Assembly (NCBI GenBank): GCA_016784355.1 | Contig: JADHUV010000007.1 | Coordinates: 1-64,000, forward strand | Origin: Nitrospira sp. | Lineage (GTDB): Bacteria > Nitrospirota > Thermodesulfovibrionia > UBA6902 | DNA: 64,000 nt | Reading direction: 5' to 3' | Part shown: positions 55,689-63,019 of the stretch, piece after piece | Layout: each line of letters opens with the position of its first letter | How positions within the stretch are numbered: position 1 is the first letter of the stretch | Made by a program: the position numbers and the translations under genes | Notes under the pieces: model-generated | What the model saw: the letters and a program-made list of their open reading frames with translations, nothing else | What the model was told of the DNA's origin: nothing | Databases searched by the model: none

Positions 55689-57039
55689 CTTTAGTTACCT
55701 CCACGCGCGGCATAAATCTCCATACCGGACTCATAACCGAGCCGTAGACTTCCCTGGCAAAGTTCAGCATGCCGATGAATCCGGCCAGAACCTCTTTGCG
55801 TTCATGATTGTGGTCGCAGAAGGCGACGCCGAGTTTATAGGCTATAGGTCTTTCCTTGACACCGCCTACAAAGATATCTACATTTTTCTCCTGAAGAAAA
55901 GAGGAAAGCTCCATAGGGTTGGAGTCATCAACTATGATCGTTCCAGGGTCAGTAATTTCCTGCAGTTCCTTATATTCAGAGGCAGTGCCGGTCTGTGATC
56001 CAACCATTACCACATCCATCCCGAGGATCCTGAAGGCCTTAACTAAAGAGAAGGCCTTGAAAGCACCGCCTACATATATCGCGGCCTTCTTGCCTGTGAG
56101 GGCCTTCCGGTATTCCTGAATCTGAGGGTACACTTTCTCAAGCTCATCCTTTACAACCAGCCTGGCCTTACGTCTCATCTCATCATCATTGAAATGTTCT
56201 GCCACGGCATAAATAGACTCTGCCATATCTTCAATCCCAAAATAGGAAACCCGTATGACAGGCGTGCCGTATTCCTTTTTCATCATATCGGCCAGCGTCA
56301 TGGTTGCGCCTGAGCACTGAACTACATTAAGCGCTGCCCCGTGCGCCCTTTTGATATCCTCAACCCGGCCGTCCCCGGTAATATTGGCAACTACATTAAC
56401 TCCGATTCGCTCGTACATCTCGCGAATCATCCATATCTCTCCCGCAAGATTAAAGTCACCAAGGATATTAATACTCTTTTCTGGAATTCCTGATATGTCG
56501 CCCGTCCCGACTAAACGGAACATTGCATTACAGGCTGCTCGATATCCTTCACGCTTATTACCTTTAAAGCCTTCTGACTTAACGGGAAGAACCGGGATAT
56601 TTTTCTCTTCGGAGACCTTCTTGCATACTGCCTCCAGGTCATCTCCAATAAGGCCGACAATACAGGTGGAATAGACAAAGGCCGCCTTCGGCTGATGTCG
56701 TTCAATAAGTTCGTCCAGGGCTGCCGCAAGCTTTTTTTCTCCCCCGAAAATTACATCTATTTCCTGCAGATCCGTGGAAAAGCTCAGACGATGCAGTTCC
56801 GGACCGGAGGACAGGGCCCCGCGAATATCCCATGTGTATACAGCACAACCGATAGGCCCGTGAACTAGATGAAGGGCATCGGCTATCGGGTAGAGCACAA
56901 CTCGCGAGCCGCAGAATACACAGGCCCGCTGACTGACCGCGCCGGCCGTACTTTCTTTGTCGCAGGAAATCGCAAGATCTGAACCCTCTACTTTACGAAT
57001 TATCTGGCTCTGTCTGTCTTTCAGGGCATCTTTATGCAT
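55681..57039 (-). CDS. nifE: FeMo-cofactor scaffold protein NifE
   Basis: A NifD paralogue of about 452 residues: CVFCGSRVVLYPIADALHLVHGPIGCAVYTWDIRG, FSTDLQEIDVIFGGEKKL, YSTCIVGLIGDDLE, and AALNVVQCSGATMTLADMMKKEYGTP with the cofactor cysteine. I start at the ATG 57039 behind AAGGAAG; an earlier ATG at 57069 adds only a basic stretch. It is the first gene of the E-N-B-X-V operon. Confidence 0.94.
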   Translation of the reverse strand: MHKDALKDRQSQIIRKVEGSDLAISCDKESTAGAVSQRACVFCGSRVVLYPIADALHLVHGPIGCAVYTWDIRGALSSGPELHRLSFSTDLQEIDVIFGGEKKLAAALDELIERHQPKAAFVYSTCIVGLIGDDLEAVCKKVSEEKNIPVLPVKSEGFKGNKREGYRAACNAMFRLVGTGDISGIPEKSINILGDFNLAGEIWMIREMYERIGVNVVANITGDGRVEDIKRAHGAALNVVQCSGATMTLADMMKKEYGTPVIRVSYFGIEDMAESIYAVAEHFNDDEMRRKARLVVKDELEKVYPQIQEYRKALTGKKAAIYVGGAFKAFSLVKAFRILGMDVVMVGSQTGTASEYKELQEITDPGTIIVDDSNPMELSSFLQEKNVDIFVGGVKERPIAYKLGVAFCDHNHERKEVLAGFIGMLNFAREVYGSVMSPVWRFMPRVEVTKDE

Positions 57040-57093
57040 GGTGTCTTCCTTTAGTTTTTTCTTATGCAATCAGGTCATTTATAGTTTGTACTT

Positions 57094-57109
57094 TGCAACT
57101 GTTATGCCA
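57094..57109 (-). promoter_or_regulatory. sigma-54 promoter of the nifE operon
   Basis: On the minus strand TGGCATAACAGTTGCA fits the consensus with a perfect TTGCA element. The start is predicted near 57083, giving a leader of about 44 bases. Confidence 0.82.
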
Positions 57110-57187
57110 ACCTCGAATTAATTAAGTTTTGTCAATTAATACGGATTGTTAGAGATAGGTGAGCGGGATTTACAGAAAAATGACGTT

Positions 57188-57203
57188 TGTGCTGAACTAA
57201 ACA
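57188..57203. promoter_or_regulatory. NifA upstream activator site TGT-N10-ACA
   Basis: TGT (57188-57190) and ACA (57201-57203) with exactly ten bases between lie 105-120 bases upstream of the predicted nifE start, the classical enhancer distance. Confidence 0.7.
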
Positions 57204-57209
57204 ATAAGG

Positions 57210-57303
57210 AATGAAATGTTACAATTTTGCGACTGCAGCGGAGGATTTCAAATCACGCAGGATCAGGCAGAACTTTTTCAGTAAGGTGGTTATCTTTGTC
57301 CTG
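57210..57303 (+). repeat. mosaic of two repeated fragments
   Basis: The first half (57210-57255) matches 60606-60651: 23 bases starting AATGAAATGTTACAATTTTG are identical and similarity continues further. The second half (57256-57303, with GCAGGATCAGGCAG then CTTTTTCAGT) matches the 3' end of the gene at 38826-40322 and the bases just beyond it. In frame the segment reads as a 22-residue peptide (MLQFCDCS to ELFQ). It looks like debris of duplicated DNA. Confidence 0.6.
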
Positions 57304-57356
57304 AATTGAGTCTAATTTAATATTGTTATATTCAGATTTTTACAGATGGGTCCCGC

Positions 57357-58604
57357 TTATAAACTCCAGACCTTATTAAGCGGTACGGCAAGTAATAAAG
57401 GATCTCCAAAAGACAGGATATCCCTTCCTGCGTATAAAACAAGGCCGCCCTGAAAGTCTTTGCCGCATTGTTCAGCAAGGCGTACAAGACCCTTTAGATC
57501 TTTCCTGTTAACTGTCTGTGACGCCTTTACTTCAATGCCCCAGGTCTTACGCCCTTTTGTAATTACGAGATCCACTTCCACTTTATCCTTATCTCGATAA
57601 TGAAAAAATCGAAGATTGGGATCTGTCCAACCAGCCTGAGCAATTACCTGCTGGACTACGAAGGACTCAAGCAGATGCCCCATGTTCTCACGCTTGTCCA
57701 TCCAGTCCGCCGCTTGCAGATCCGCGAGGGTTGCAGCAATTCCGCTGTCTATTAAGTGTATCTTGGGTGTCTTGATCAGGCGTCTGGCAGAGTTTTTATG
57801 CCAGGCGGGTAAACGGCGTATAAGAAAAAGTCTTTCGAGAATCGACAGATAATGATCAACCGTTGTTCGATGAATTCCCAGAGCATTGCCAATACCGGAG
57901 GCATTCAGCAGGCTGGCAGAGCGGTAGGCCAGCAGTTCCATTAATCGGGCAAGCTCATCACCGTCTTTTACACGGGCAACATCCTGCACATCACGCTCAA
58001 TAATGGATTTTAAATACTGCCGATGCCACTGGCGGGCTCTTTGCGGAGATCGGGTCAAAGGCTCGGGATAACCTCCTTCAATTAATCGCTCCGGCAGATT
58101 ACGGCCTTCCCTCTTCTGTTTTCCAGGGATTTCCGGCTTCAAGCTGCCCTTGAGAAACATACTCAGAAAAGCCCCCGGCATACTGTCCTTCTCCGACTCC
58201 GAAAGCGGATACAGCTGAATGACCTCCATGCGTCCTGCTAACGACTCGGAAACCTTTGGCAATAACAGCAGGTTGGCCGAGCCTGTAAGAATAAAGCGGC
58301 CCGGTTTGCGGTCATTGTCCACAGACTGTTTAATAGCAGGCAGCAGTGCGGGTACCCGTTGTACCTCATCAATGGTCACTTCCGATGGCAGGCTCTCAAT
58401 AAAGCCGGAGGGATCATTGTGAGCAACATGAAAGTAATTGTTATCATCCAGGCTTATATAAGCCCGGGCAGGGGCAATCATCTGAACCAGAGTTGTCTTG
58501 CCGCTTTGACGCGGACCGAGCAGACAAACTACCGGCGTGTCAGCCAGTGCATCCCTTATACTTGCAGTTATACTTCGGGGCAGCCTTTGATCTTTATCGT
58601 CCAT
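57357..58604 (-). CDS. AAA-14/DUF4143 ATPase
   Basis: A 415-residue protein with a P-loop ATPase domain (VVCLLGPRQSGKTTLVQ, about 25-41; Walker B VTIDEVQRVP; sensor FILTGSANLLLLP) and a C-terminal DUF4143 domain with a winged-helix part (LLNASGIGNALGIHRTTVDHYLSILERLFLI) and a nuclease-like fold (FFHYRDKDKVEVDLVI...WGIEVKAS). Such genes are widespread, often near mobile DNA, and poorly understood. The upstream region carries three 23-bp direct repeats that overlap the start codon, suggesting self-control. Confidence 0.9.
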   Translation of the reverse strand: MDDKDQRLPRSITASIRDALADTPVVCLLGPRQSGKTTLVQMIAPARAYISLDDNNYFHVAHNDPSGFIESLPSEVTIDEVQRVPALLPAIKQSVDNDRKPGRFILTGSANLLLLPKVSESLAGRMEVIQLYPLSESEKDSMPGAFLSMFLKGSLKPEIPGKQKREGRNLPERLIEGGYPEPLTRSPQRARQWHRQYLKSIIERDVQDVARVKDGDELARLMELLAYRSASLLNASGIGNALGIHRTTVDHYLSILERLFLIRRLPAWHKNSARRLIKTPKIHLIDSGIAATLADLQAADWMDKRENMGHLLESFVVQQVIAQAGWTDPNLRFFHYRDKDKVEVDLVITKGRKTWGIEVKASQTVNRKDLKGLVRLAEQCGKDFQGGLVLYAGRDILSFGDPLLLAVPLNKVWSL

Positions 58605-58656
58605 TTGTCGAATACTAACACGTCCAATTGTCGGTTGTCAATGCGTCTAATTGTCG
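58598..58656. promoter_or_regulatory. three 23-bp-spaced direct repeats over the ATPase start
   Basis: CGTCCATTTGTCG (58598-58610), CGTCCAATTGTCG (58621-58633) and CGTCTAATTGTCG (58644-58656) recur at exactly 23-base steps, about two helical turns, with the ten bases between them not conserved. The first covers the ATG of the ATPase gene. The layout is that of an iteron-type operator bound cooperatively by a repressor. Confidence 0.75.
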
Positions 58657-58760
58657 AATTATAGCTCGCCAATTTCGAAATACAGCAAGTTTTGAGTGCT
58701 TATTTTTCTTAGGTTAGATGAAGGGTTCAGGTACATGAAGATGCCGTCAACTTGGCGCCT

Positions 58761-58940
58761 TTACCAGTCAATTTGAGGATACTGTGTCAGTAATGAGCCG
58801 CTGGTTATTTTATCTATGTTTTTCAGACTTTCACCGATAGCAATAAGCATCATGCAGATCGCATCCAGTTTATCCAGTCCTTCATCAGAGAGACGAAAGT
58901 CGTTAGGAGTTTTGATTGTTTCAAACCGTCTGATTATTCT
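58761..58940 (-). pseudogene. remnant of a HepT-like (DUF86) toxin gene
   Basis: A 59-codon open frame without a start codon encodes FETIKTPNDFRLSDEGLDKL then DAICMMLIAIGESLKNIDKI and ends QYPQIDW, which closely matches the middle of HepT/DUF86 HEPN-type RNases. The frame is bounded by stop codons on both sides: TAA replaces the codons after DW, so the RxxxxH catalytic region is missing, and the N-terminus is absent. No MntA partner is present. Confidence 0.75.
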
Positions 58941-59038
58941 TTATGCTGCAGTCAAGATTTGAGATAAAACTTCGACTGTCAGCGCCTTGTAGAGAACACA
59001 TAAACTGTCCGGTTAAAATTAGCGCTAAAGGAGTGCTA

Positions 59039-59230
59039 ATGATTAAACGGACAGAAGTACTACAGGAGGTACAGAAGATGAGATTTACAGAGACGTATGA
59101 GGGATGGCAAAAAGGAAGGCTGAAGCAGGAAGAGGCAGCGAGTCTTCTTGGTGTATGCGACAGAACATTCAGACGGTATCTGGTTAGATATGAATAGGAC
59201 GGACTGGCGGAGTCTACTAGACTTAACTCA
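59039..59230 (+). pseudogene. transposase fragment (ISNCY/IS1202-like N-terminus)
   Basis: From the ATG at 59039, behind AAAGGAG, the frame gives MIKRTEVLQEV, then FTETYEGWQKGRLKQEEAA and SLLGVCDRTFRRYLVRYE, the helix-turn-helix start of IS1202-type transposases. A TAG at 59195-59197 interrupts it; the frame continues briefly with DGLAES as in relatives and then dissolves. The remaining 350 residues are absent, so the element is dead. The bases just before may be an old terminal repeat. Confidence 0.78.
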
Positions 59231-59560
59231 TTTATTAATAATTATAAGATGGCTGGAGCGTGGGGGAATCGAAACATAAAGCGAGGCTTTTTTAGACTTA
59301 TTAATAAACAAGTTATAAGGCTTAGAATCATTCTGTTCACGGTTTGTTCACGGTTTGTTCACGGTTTTAGTTTCACTAACGGTTACTAAAATCCTCAATT
59401 AGATTGTGCAGCTTCTTCTCTACAAGCAGGAACCTTATATCGCTCCAGATACTTATAATCGGTTATCGTCAGAAATTATTGTTTCCGGAATCATTGAGTG
59501 CACTCCCTCCTGACGTTCAGATGATTCCGGCCTCCCTCTTTTTTTTGCCGCACTTTTAAT
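59231..59560. other. non-coding debris between transposase and avd
   Basis: No gene is seen. It contains three copies of the 11-bp unit GTTCACGGTTT (59335-59367) and a 10-bp inverted repeat CCGGAATCAT/ATGATTCCGG near 59487-59530. If the neighbouring avd belongs to a retroelement, the template repeat and reverse transcriptase would be expected about here, but I find no A-rich copy of the variable region and no RT frame. Confidence 0.6.
59335..59367. repeat. 11-bp tandem repeat, three copies
   Basis: GTTCACGGTTT occurs three times in direct succession without change. It is in non-coding sequence; no function is suggested. Confidence 0.8.
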
Positions 59561-59887
59561 TCATCCCTCGTTCTGTCTGCCAACCATATTTATCTCTTCG
59601 ATAGCATACTGAAAGGACTTGAAGCTTTTAAAAGCCCTGACCTCCTTGCAGAGCCTGACAAGGATTACAAGCTCCTCGATCTTCTCACGTAATTCCAGAA
59701 GGCACGACAGCCTGTCTTTTGTGGAATTGGCCTTTACGATCAGGCTTACTATCTCGCGGCTCTTGTTGCGAAGCTCTGTGCCAAGGGTATACATATGATA
59801 CCGGCTGAACCCGGCCACAACCTTCTCAAAATGGACCGCTACATCCATCGCCTTCTTGTATATCGGAAGATGTTCATACCGGGCCAT
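59561..59887 (-). CDS. Avd-like four-helix-bundle protein of diversity-generating retroelements
   Basis: The 108-residue product matches the accessory variability determinant family: MARYEHLPIYKKAMDVAVHFEKVV, FSRYHMYTLGTELRNKSREI, LLELREKIEELVILVRLCKEV and EEINMVGRQNEG. Avd is a positively charged pentamer that binds the retroelement RNA and reverse transcriptase during mutagenic homing. Relatives usually continue NEGWLKS; here the Trp position is TGA, so the last few residues may be lost. No RT or template repeat lies nearby, so this is an orphan. It follows a candidate target gene on the same strand. Confidence 0.8.
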   Translation of the reverse strand: MARYEHLPIYKKAMDVAVHFEKVVAGFSRYHMYTLGTELRNKSREIVSLIVKANSTKDRLSCLLELREKIEELVILVRLCKEVRAFKSFKSFQYAIEEINMVGRQNEG

Positions 59888-59980
59888 CGCTTATTCTATT
59901 CTCTAAAAAATTTTATGAGAAGCAGGGGGTCTCCCCCTGCACCCCCAAAAGCAAAGTGCCAAAGCACTCAAATCACCAAA

Positions 59981-60607
59981 TTACCCACGCCGTCTCATTA
60001 ATTTCCTGCGCGCCACCATTACCACTCCGCCTACTCCAAACAGTATCATCGACACCGGCTCAGGTGCGACGGCGACGGAAACATCGCCGGGACGAACAGC
60101 AATGGCGTAGAGGCTGACGCCCTTACGGTGGCTGGTCTGGCGGCCGCTGCCGATATTGAAGAGCCACGCGACGCGTGGATCGGCGGAATACTCCGTACCC
60201 GAAAAGTAGTTGGTCGCCTGCAGATTCTGAAAATCACCGGTGTTAGAGAGGCCATAACCTGTTGTCGGATAACCAACGTTTCCCAACTCTGTATAGTACA
60301 AATGCCCCATCTCGCTATCGGTGCAGTTGCCTGAACAAGGTCCTGACCCATCCTGGTTTAACGCCGTTGGCAGTCGCCAGTCATCAATAATAGTCCCTCC
60401 GAAATCTACCGTCAATCCATCTGCCCAGTTCATCATACTCTGCCAATTACCGTAGTTAGAATAATCGTACCACGTGATATCAAAGTCTGTATCATAGATA
60501 AGCTGGTTTCCAAGACTGTCTGTTCCGAGGTTGTGTAGTGCCGCATTTGCCTGCACTGAATATGCTAAGACCATTACTAATACTACAATACTTACTACGA
60601 AATGCAA
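59981..60607 (-). CDS. DUF1566/Lcl-like PEP-CTERM protein, possible DGR target
   Basis: The product, of about 208 residues from the TTG at 60607, has a signal (VVSIVVLVMVLAYSVQANA), a DUF1566-like C-type-lectin-related domain (DTDFDITWYDYSNY; DWRLPTALNQDGSGPCSGNCTDSEMGHLYYTELG) and a C-terminal segment SGTEY...VAWLFNIGSGRQ...YAIAVRPGDV, then a PEP-CTERM tag (APEPVSMILFGVGGV...RRKLMRRR). In retroelement targets that segment is the variable region. Codons there are mostly NNC (CGC GTC, CTC TTC AAT ATC, AGC, CAC, GTC AGC CTC TAC), as left by adenine mutagenesis of AAC codons. The frame is open to 60802, but that part overlaps the divergent gene. Confidence 0.82.
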   Translation of the reverse strand: MHFVVSIVVLVMVLAYSVQANAALHNLGTDSLGNQLIYDTDFDITWYDYSNYGNWQSMMNWADGLTVDFGGTIIDDWRLPTALNQDGSGPCSGNCTDSEMGHLYYTELGNVGYPTTGYGLSNTGDFQNLQATNYFSGTEYSADPRVAWLFNIGSGRQTSHRKGVSLYAIAVRPGDVSVAVAPEPVSMILFGVGGVVMVARRKLMRRRG

Positions 60608-60665
60608 TGAAATGTTACAATTTTGCGATTGTAGCGAAGAATATCGAATTGTGTATAATATTCCT

Positions 60666-61712
60666 GTGGATAAAACTGCCGACACTTCAGGAGGATCCCG
60701 TTTTCTCGTAACCGCTGCTGCCTTTGTTGTGGTGGTTGCCGGCATGAGGGCGGCCGAGTCGCTTCTGGTGCCGTTTCTAATCTCAATATTTATAGCTGTC
60801 ATATGTCTTCCGCCGTTATACTGGCTTCAGAAAAAAAAGATCCCTTCAGGGATTGCCATATTAATCGTTATTATCGGGATAGCGTGTGCGGGCGTGCTAA
60901 TGACCGCATTGATTGGTACCTCGCTGGATGACTTTGTAAAAGATGTGCCTGTGTATCAGGCCAGTCTAAAGGAAAAGGCAGTGGATATTCTGACGTGGTT
61001 TGAGGGGATAGGGATTGAGGTACCGCGACAGAAGGTGCTGGATGCCTTTAATCCCGGAGCTGCCATGAAGCTCGTAGCTGGCTTATTTTCACGTATAACG
61101 GGCGTGTTTGCCAATACTTTTCTTATCCTTATGACGGTTATCTTTATACTTCTTGAGGCGTCTGCCATATCAGGCAAACTAAAGGCTCTTTCACGCAGGC
61201 GGGAATCTCCCGGTAAGGGCTTCGAAAAATTTACCGGAGATATTAACAGGTATATGGCTATCAAGACAGGAACCAGTCTGCTGACCGGGGTATGTGTGGC
61301 TGCATGGCTTGCGGTGCTTGGGCTAAACTATCCGCTTCTTTGGGGTACACTCGCTTTTCTGCTTAACTTTGTTCCGAATATTGGCTCGATCCTTGCTGCG
61401 ATACCGGCAATTCTTTTGGCCCTCATACAGTTCGGGACCTTTAAGACTCTGCTTATTGCAGCCGGCTATTTTGTGGTCAACACAGTGGTTGGAAGTATTA
61501 TAGAACCGAAGGTCATGGGCAAAGGGTTAGGTCTTTCTCCTTTAGTTGTCTTCCTGTCTCTTGTCTTCTGGGGCTGGGTGCTCGGCCCTGTCGGGATGCT
61601 GTTATCAGTTCCGCTTACTATGACAGTCAAGATTGCACTGGACAGCAGTGAGGACACGCGGCACATTGGTGTATTGCTCGGGCCGGATCCGTCTGAATCA
61701 GCTTCAGGGTAA
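60666..61712 (+). CDS. AI-2E/PerM-family transporter
   Basis: A membrane protein of about 348 residues with eight hydrophobic segments and the family landmarks AAESLLVPFLISIFIAVICLPP near the start, LNYPLLWGTLAFLLNFVPNIGSILAAIPA, and VGSIIEPKVMGKGLGLSPLVVFLSLVFWGWVLGPVGMLLSVPLT. Members export autoinducer-2 or act as Na+/H+ antiporters; the substrate here is unknown. I choose the GTG at 60666, just after a TATAAT box (60654-60659), rather than the ATG at 60531, which lies inside the opposite gene. This implies a very short or missing leader. Confidence 0.83.
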   Translation: MDKTADTSGGSRFLVTAAAFVVVVAGMRAAESLLVPFLISIFIAVICLPPLYWLQKKKIPSGIAILIVIIGIACAGVLMTALIGTSLDDFVKDVPVYQASLKEKAVDILTWFEGIGIEVPRQKVLDAFNPGAAMKLVAGLFSRITGVFANTFLILMTVIFILLEASAISGKLKALSRRRESPGKGFEKFTGDINRYMAIKTGTSLLTGVCVAAWLAVLGLNYPLLWGTLAFLLNFVPNIGSILAAIPAILLALIQFGTFKTLLIAAGYFVVNTVVGSIIEPKVMGKGLGLSPLVVFLSLVFWGWVLGPVGMLLSVPLTMTVKIALDSSEDTRHIGVLLGPDPSESASG

Positions 61713-61752
61713 GATGACGAATTTTTTCCCTTCGTAATTCGTATATCGTCAA

Positions 61753-61803
61753 TCGGGATTCGTCAATTTTTTTTTAGGCATAAAGAAAAGTGACGAATCC
61801 CGA
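61753..61803. terminator. inverted repeat between the transporter and the rhodanese gene
   Basis: TCGGGATTCGTCA (61753-61765) and TGACGAATCCCGA (61791-61803) form a perfect 13-bp stem around an A/T-rich loop with a run of nine T. It sits where two converging genes end and probably blocks read-through. Confidence 0.6.
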
Positions 61804-61818
61804 GTGACAAATGACGAA

Positions 61819-62136
61819 CTAAAGAACCGGAAACCCTGCACTCTTCCATGCCTCAACTCCGCCAAGTAGAGCTTTTGTATTTGCAAAACCCTGAGTTTTA
61901 TATTCCCCGGCCCGACCGGCCGCGCTGCCTTCTGATGGTCAGGCTCAATAAAATATAATTTCCTGCTCCTTTGCAAGTGAGGGTGTTTTTTGAATGAACT
62001 GTTCAAGGGATAAAGCACCCTCAAGCCTCATCTTATCGAAACGGGCTTCGCTGTCATAGGCACAGACTAGCAGCGCAGCGTGTTCTGTCATATTCCATTT
62101 TGCTTCTTCGGGGGTGATTCGCGGGATAAGATTCAT
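61819..62136 (-). CDS. rhodanese-like selenoprotein with UxU active site (two in-frame UGA)
   Basis: One frame runs from ATG 62136 to TAG 61819, broken only by TGA at 61945-61947 (codon 64) and 61939-61941 (codon 66). Read through, it is a 105-residue rhodanese-like protein: ITPEEAKWNM, LLVCAYDSEARF, KMRLEGALSLEQF, EIIFY-U-A-U-PSEGSAA, then AGEYKTQGFANTKALLGGVEAWKSAGFPVL. Relatives have Cys-x-Cys (IIFYCAC) where the two TGA codons lie, and the family is rich in such active-site cysteines. Both halves are intact and in frame, which argues against decay. A SECIS-like hairpin follows. Role: sulfur or selenium transfer or redox. Confidence 0.8.
61905..61947 (-). promoter_or_regulatory. candidate bacterial SECIS element
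   Basis: On the message, CGGCC-GGUCG-GGCCG (positions 61922-61908) forms a five-base-pair apical stem with a GGUCG loop. It begins 22 bases after the first UGA and 16 after the second. Bacterial SECIS hairpins place a GGU-containing loop roughly 16-37 bases downstream of the selenocysteine UGA, so one hairpin could serve both codons. Confidence 0.6.
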
Positions 62137-62319
62137 CTGGACTCCTTTAATATAGATAAAGTTTCCTTATTGAATATGTGTTTACGTTTGCATATTTTCT
62201 CAGAAGCAAGGCGTTCTGTCAATCCGGAGTGTGTGCTAATCTGACATTGGTCATATTGCATTCCCTCACTGCTCCATTATAATGAAACTAGAGGAGGCGG
62301 TGATGGTACCGTTATTGAT

Positions 62320-62865
62320 ATGAGAAAAGTTTCAGCCATAATTTTATTAGCTACGATTTTGGTTATAAGCCCAGGTTTAAGTCAAGGTGAAAGCCCTGAA
62401 AAGGTATTAAATAATCAGCATTCAATTGAAAAACCGGCAAAGGAGGAACTTATGAAACAGTTAACCCCTATTCAGTACAAGGTAACACAGGAGAATGGCA
62501 CGGAGCCGGCTTATAATAATGAATACTGGGATAATAAGCGGGAAGGCATATACGTTGATATCGTATCAGGAGAACCGCTTTTCATATCTACAGATAAATA
62601 TAAGTCCGGAACAGGCTGGCCTAGTTTCACAAGGCCGTTAGAGCCTGAAAATATAGTAGAAAAGGAAGATAATAGTTTCTTTTCACGCCGTACAGAGGTA
62701 AGAAGCCGGAAAGGCGACTCGCATCTGGGTCATGTATTTTCTGACGGCCCCGCGCCTACCGGTCTTCGCTACTGCATGAATTCGGCAGCTATGCGGTTTA
62801 TACCAAAAGAAGAAATGGAAAAAGAGGGTTATGGGCAGTACCTGAAAAGATTTTCCGAAAAATAA
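62320..62865 (+). CDS. msrB: peptide-methionine (R)-S-oxide reductase, exported
   Basis: A 181-residue protein with an N-terminal signal (residues 1-23, ending QGES) and an MsrB domain: [63 protein letters not shown] and the catalytic cysteine in [12 protein letters not shown]. The zinc-binding CxxC pairs of many MsrB proteins are missing. The signal suggests repair of oxidised methionine in envelope proteins. A conserved [10 protein letters not shown] Met start at 62452 would give a cytoplasmic form. Confidence 0.92.
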   Translation: MRKVSAIILLATILVISPGLSQGESPEKVLNNQHSIEKPAKEELMKQLTPIQYKVTQENGTEPAYNNEYWDNKREGIYVDIVSGEPLFISTDKYKSGTGWPSFTRPLEPENIVEKEDNSFFSRRTEVRSRKGDSHLGHVFSDGPAPTGLRYCMNSAAMRFIPKEEMEKEGYGQYLKRFSEK

Positions 62866-62921
62866 GTTACTTGCGGCTTAAACTCGGCAGATAAAGTTTT
62901 AGGGGGGTGTTGCCGATAATC

Positions 62922-62965
62922 ATTACATGCATCAGGCGCATGTAATATGCGATTATGCTTTTTTG
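62922..62965 (+). terminator. stem-loop after msrB
   Basis: ATTACATGC (62922-62930) pairs with GCATGTAAT (62938-62946); a TTTTTT run follows at 62959-62964 after about 12 bases. Probably the terminator of msrB, though the T-run is not immediate. Confidence 0.55.
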
Positions 62966-63019
62966 CAGTAGAGGCCGTGCATTAAACCCTTAATTTTAAG
63001 TTATGGTGTCCAGATAAAG

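Larger units (their letters stand above)
57040..57356. other. control region upstream of nifE
   Basis: It holds the sigma-54 promoter and NifA site listed next and the mosaic repeat at 57210-57303. The rest, up to the converging end of the ATPase gene, shows no further feature. Confidence 0.55.

Noticed and set aside
59250-59275. tRNA-like 3' end (TGGCTGGAGCGTGGGGGAATCG)
   Set aside because: Only a faint likeness to a T-arm and acceptor on the minus strand; no anticodon arm or closing acceptor could be found.
60531-60665. ATG at 60531 as start of the AI-2E-type transporter
   Set aside because: The first 45 residues overlap the signal peptide of the divergent PEP-CTERM gene, are cysteine-rich and unlike the family, and a TATAAT box lies inside them.
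61749-62024. 91-codon frame overlapping the rhodanese gene
   Set aside because: It is in another frame of the same strand; the conserved rhodanese C-terminus (GGVEAWKSAGFPV) lies in the UGA-interrupted frame, not in this one.
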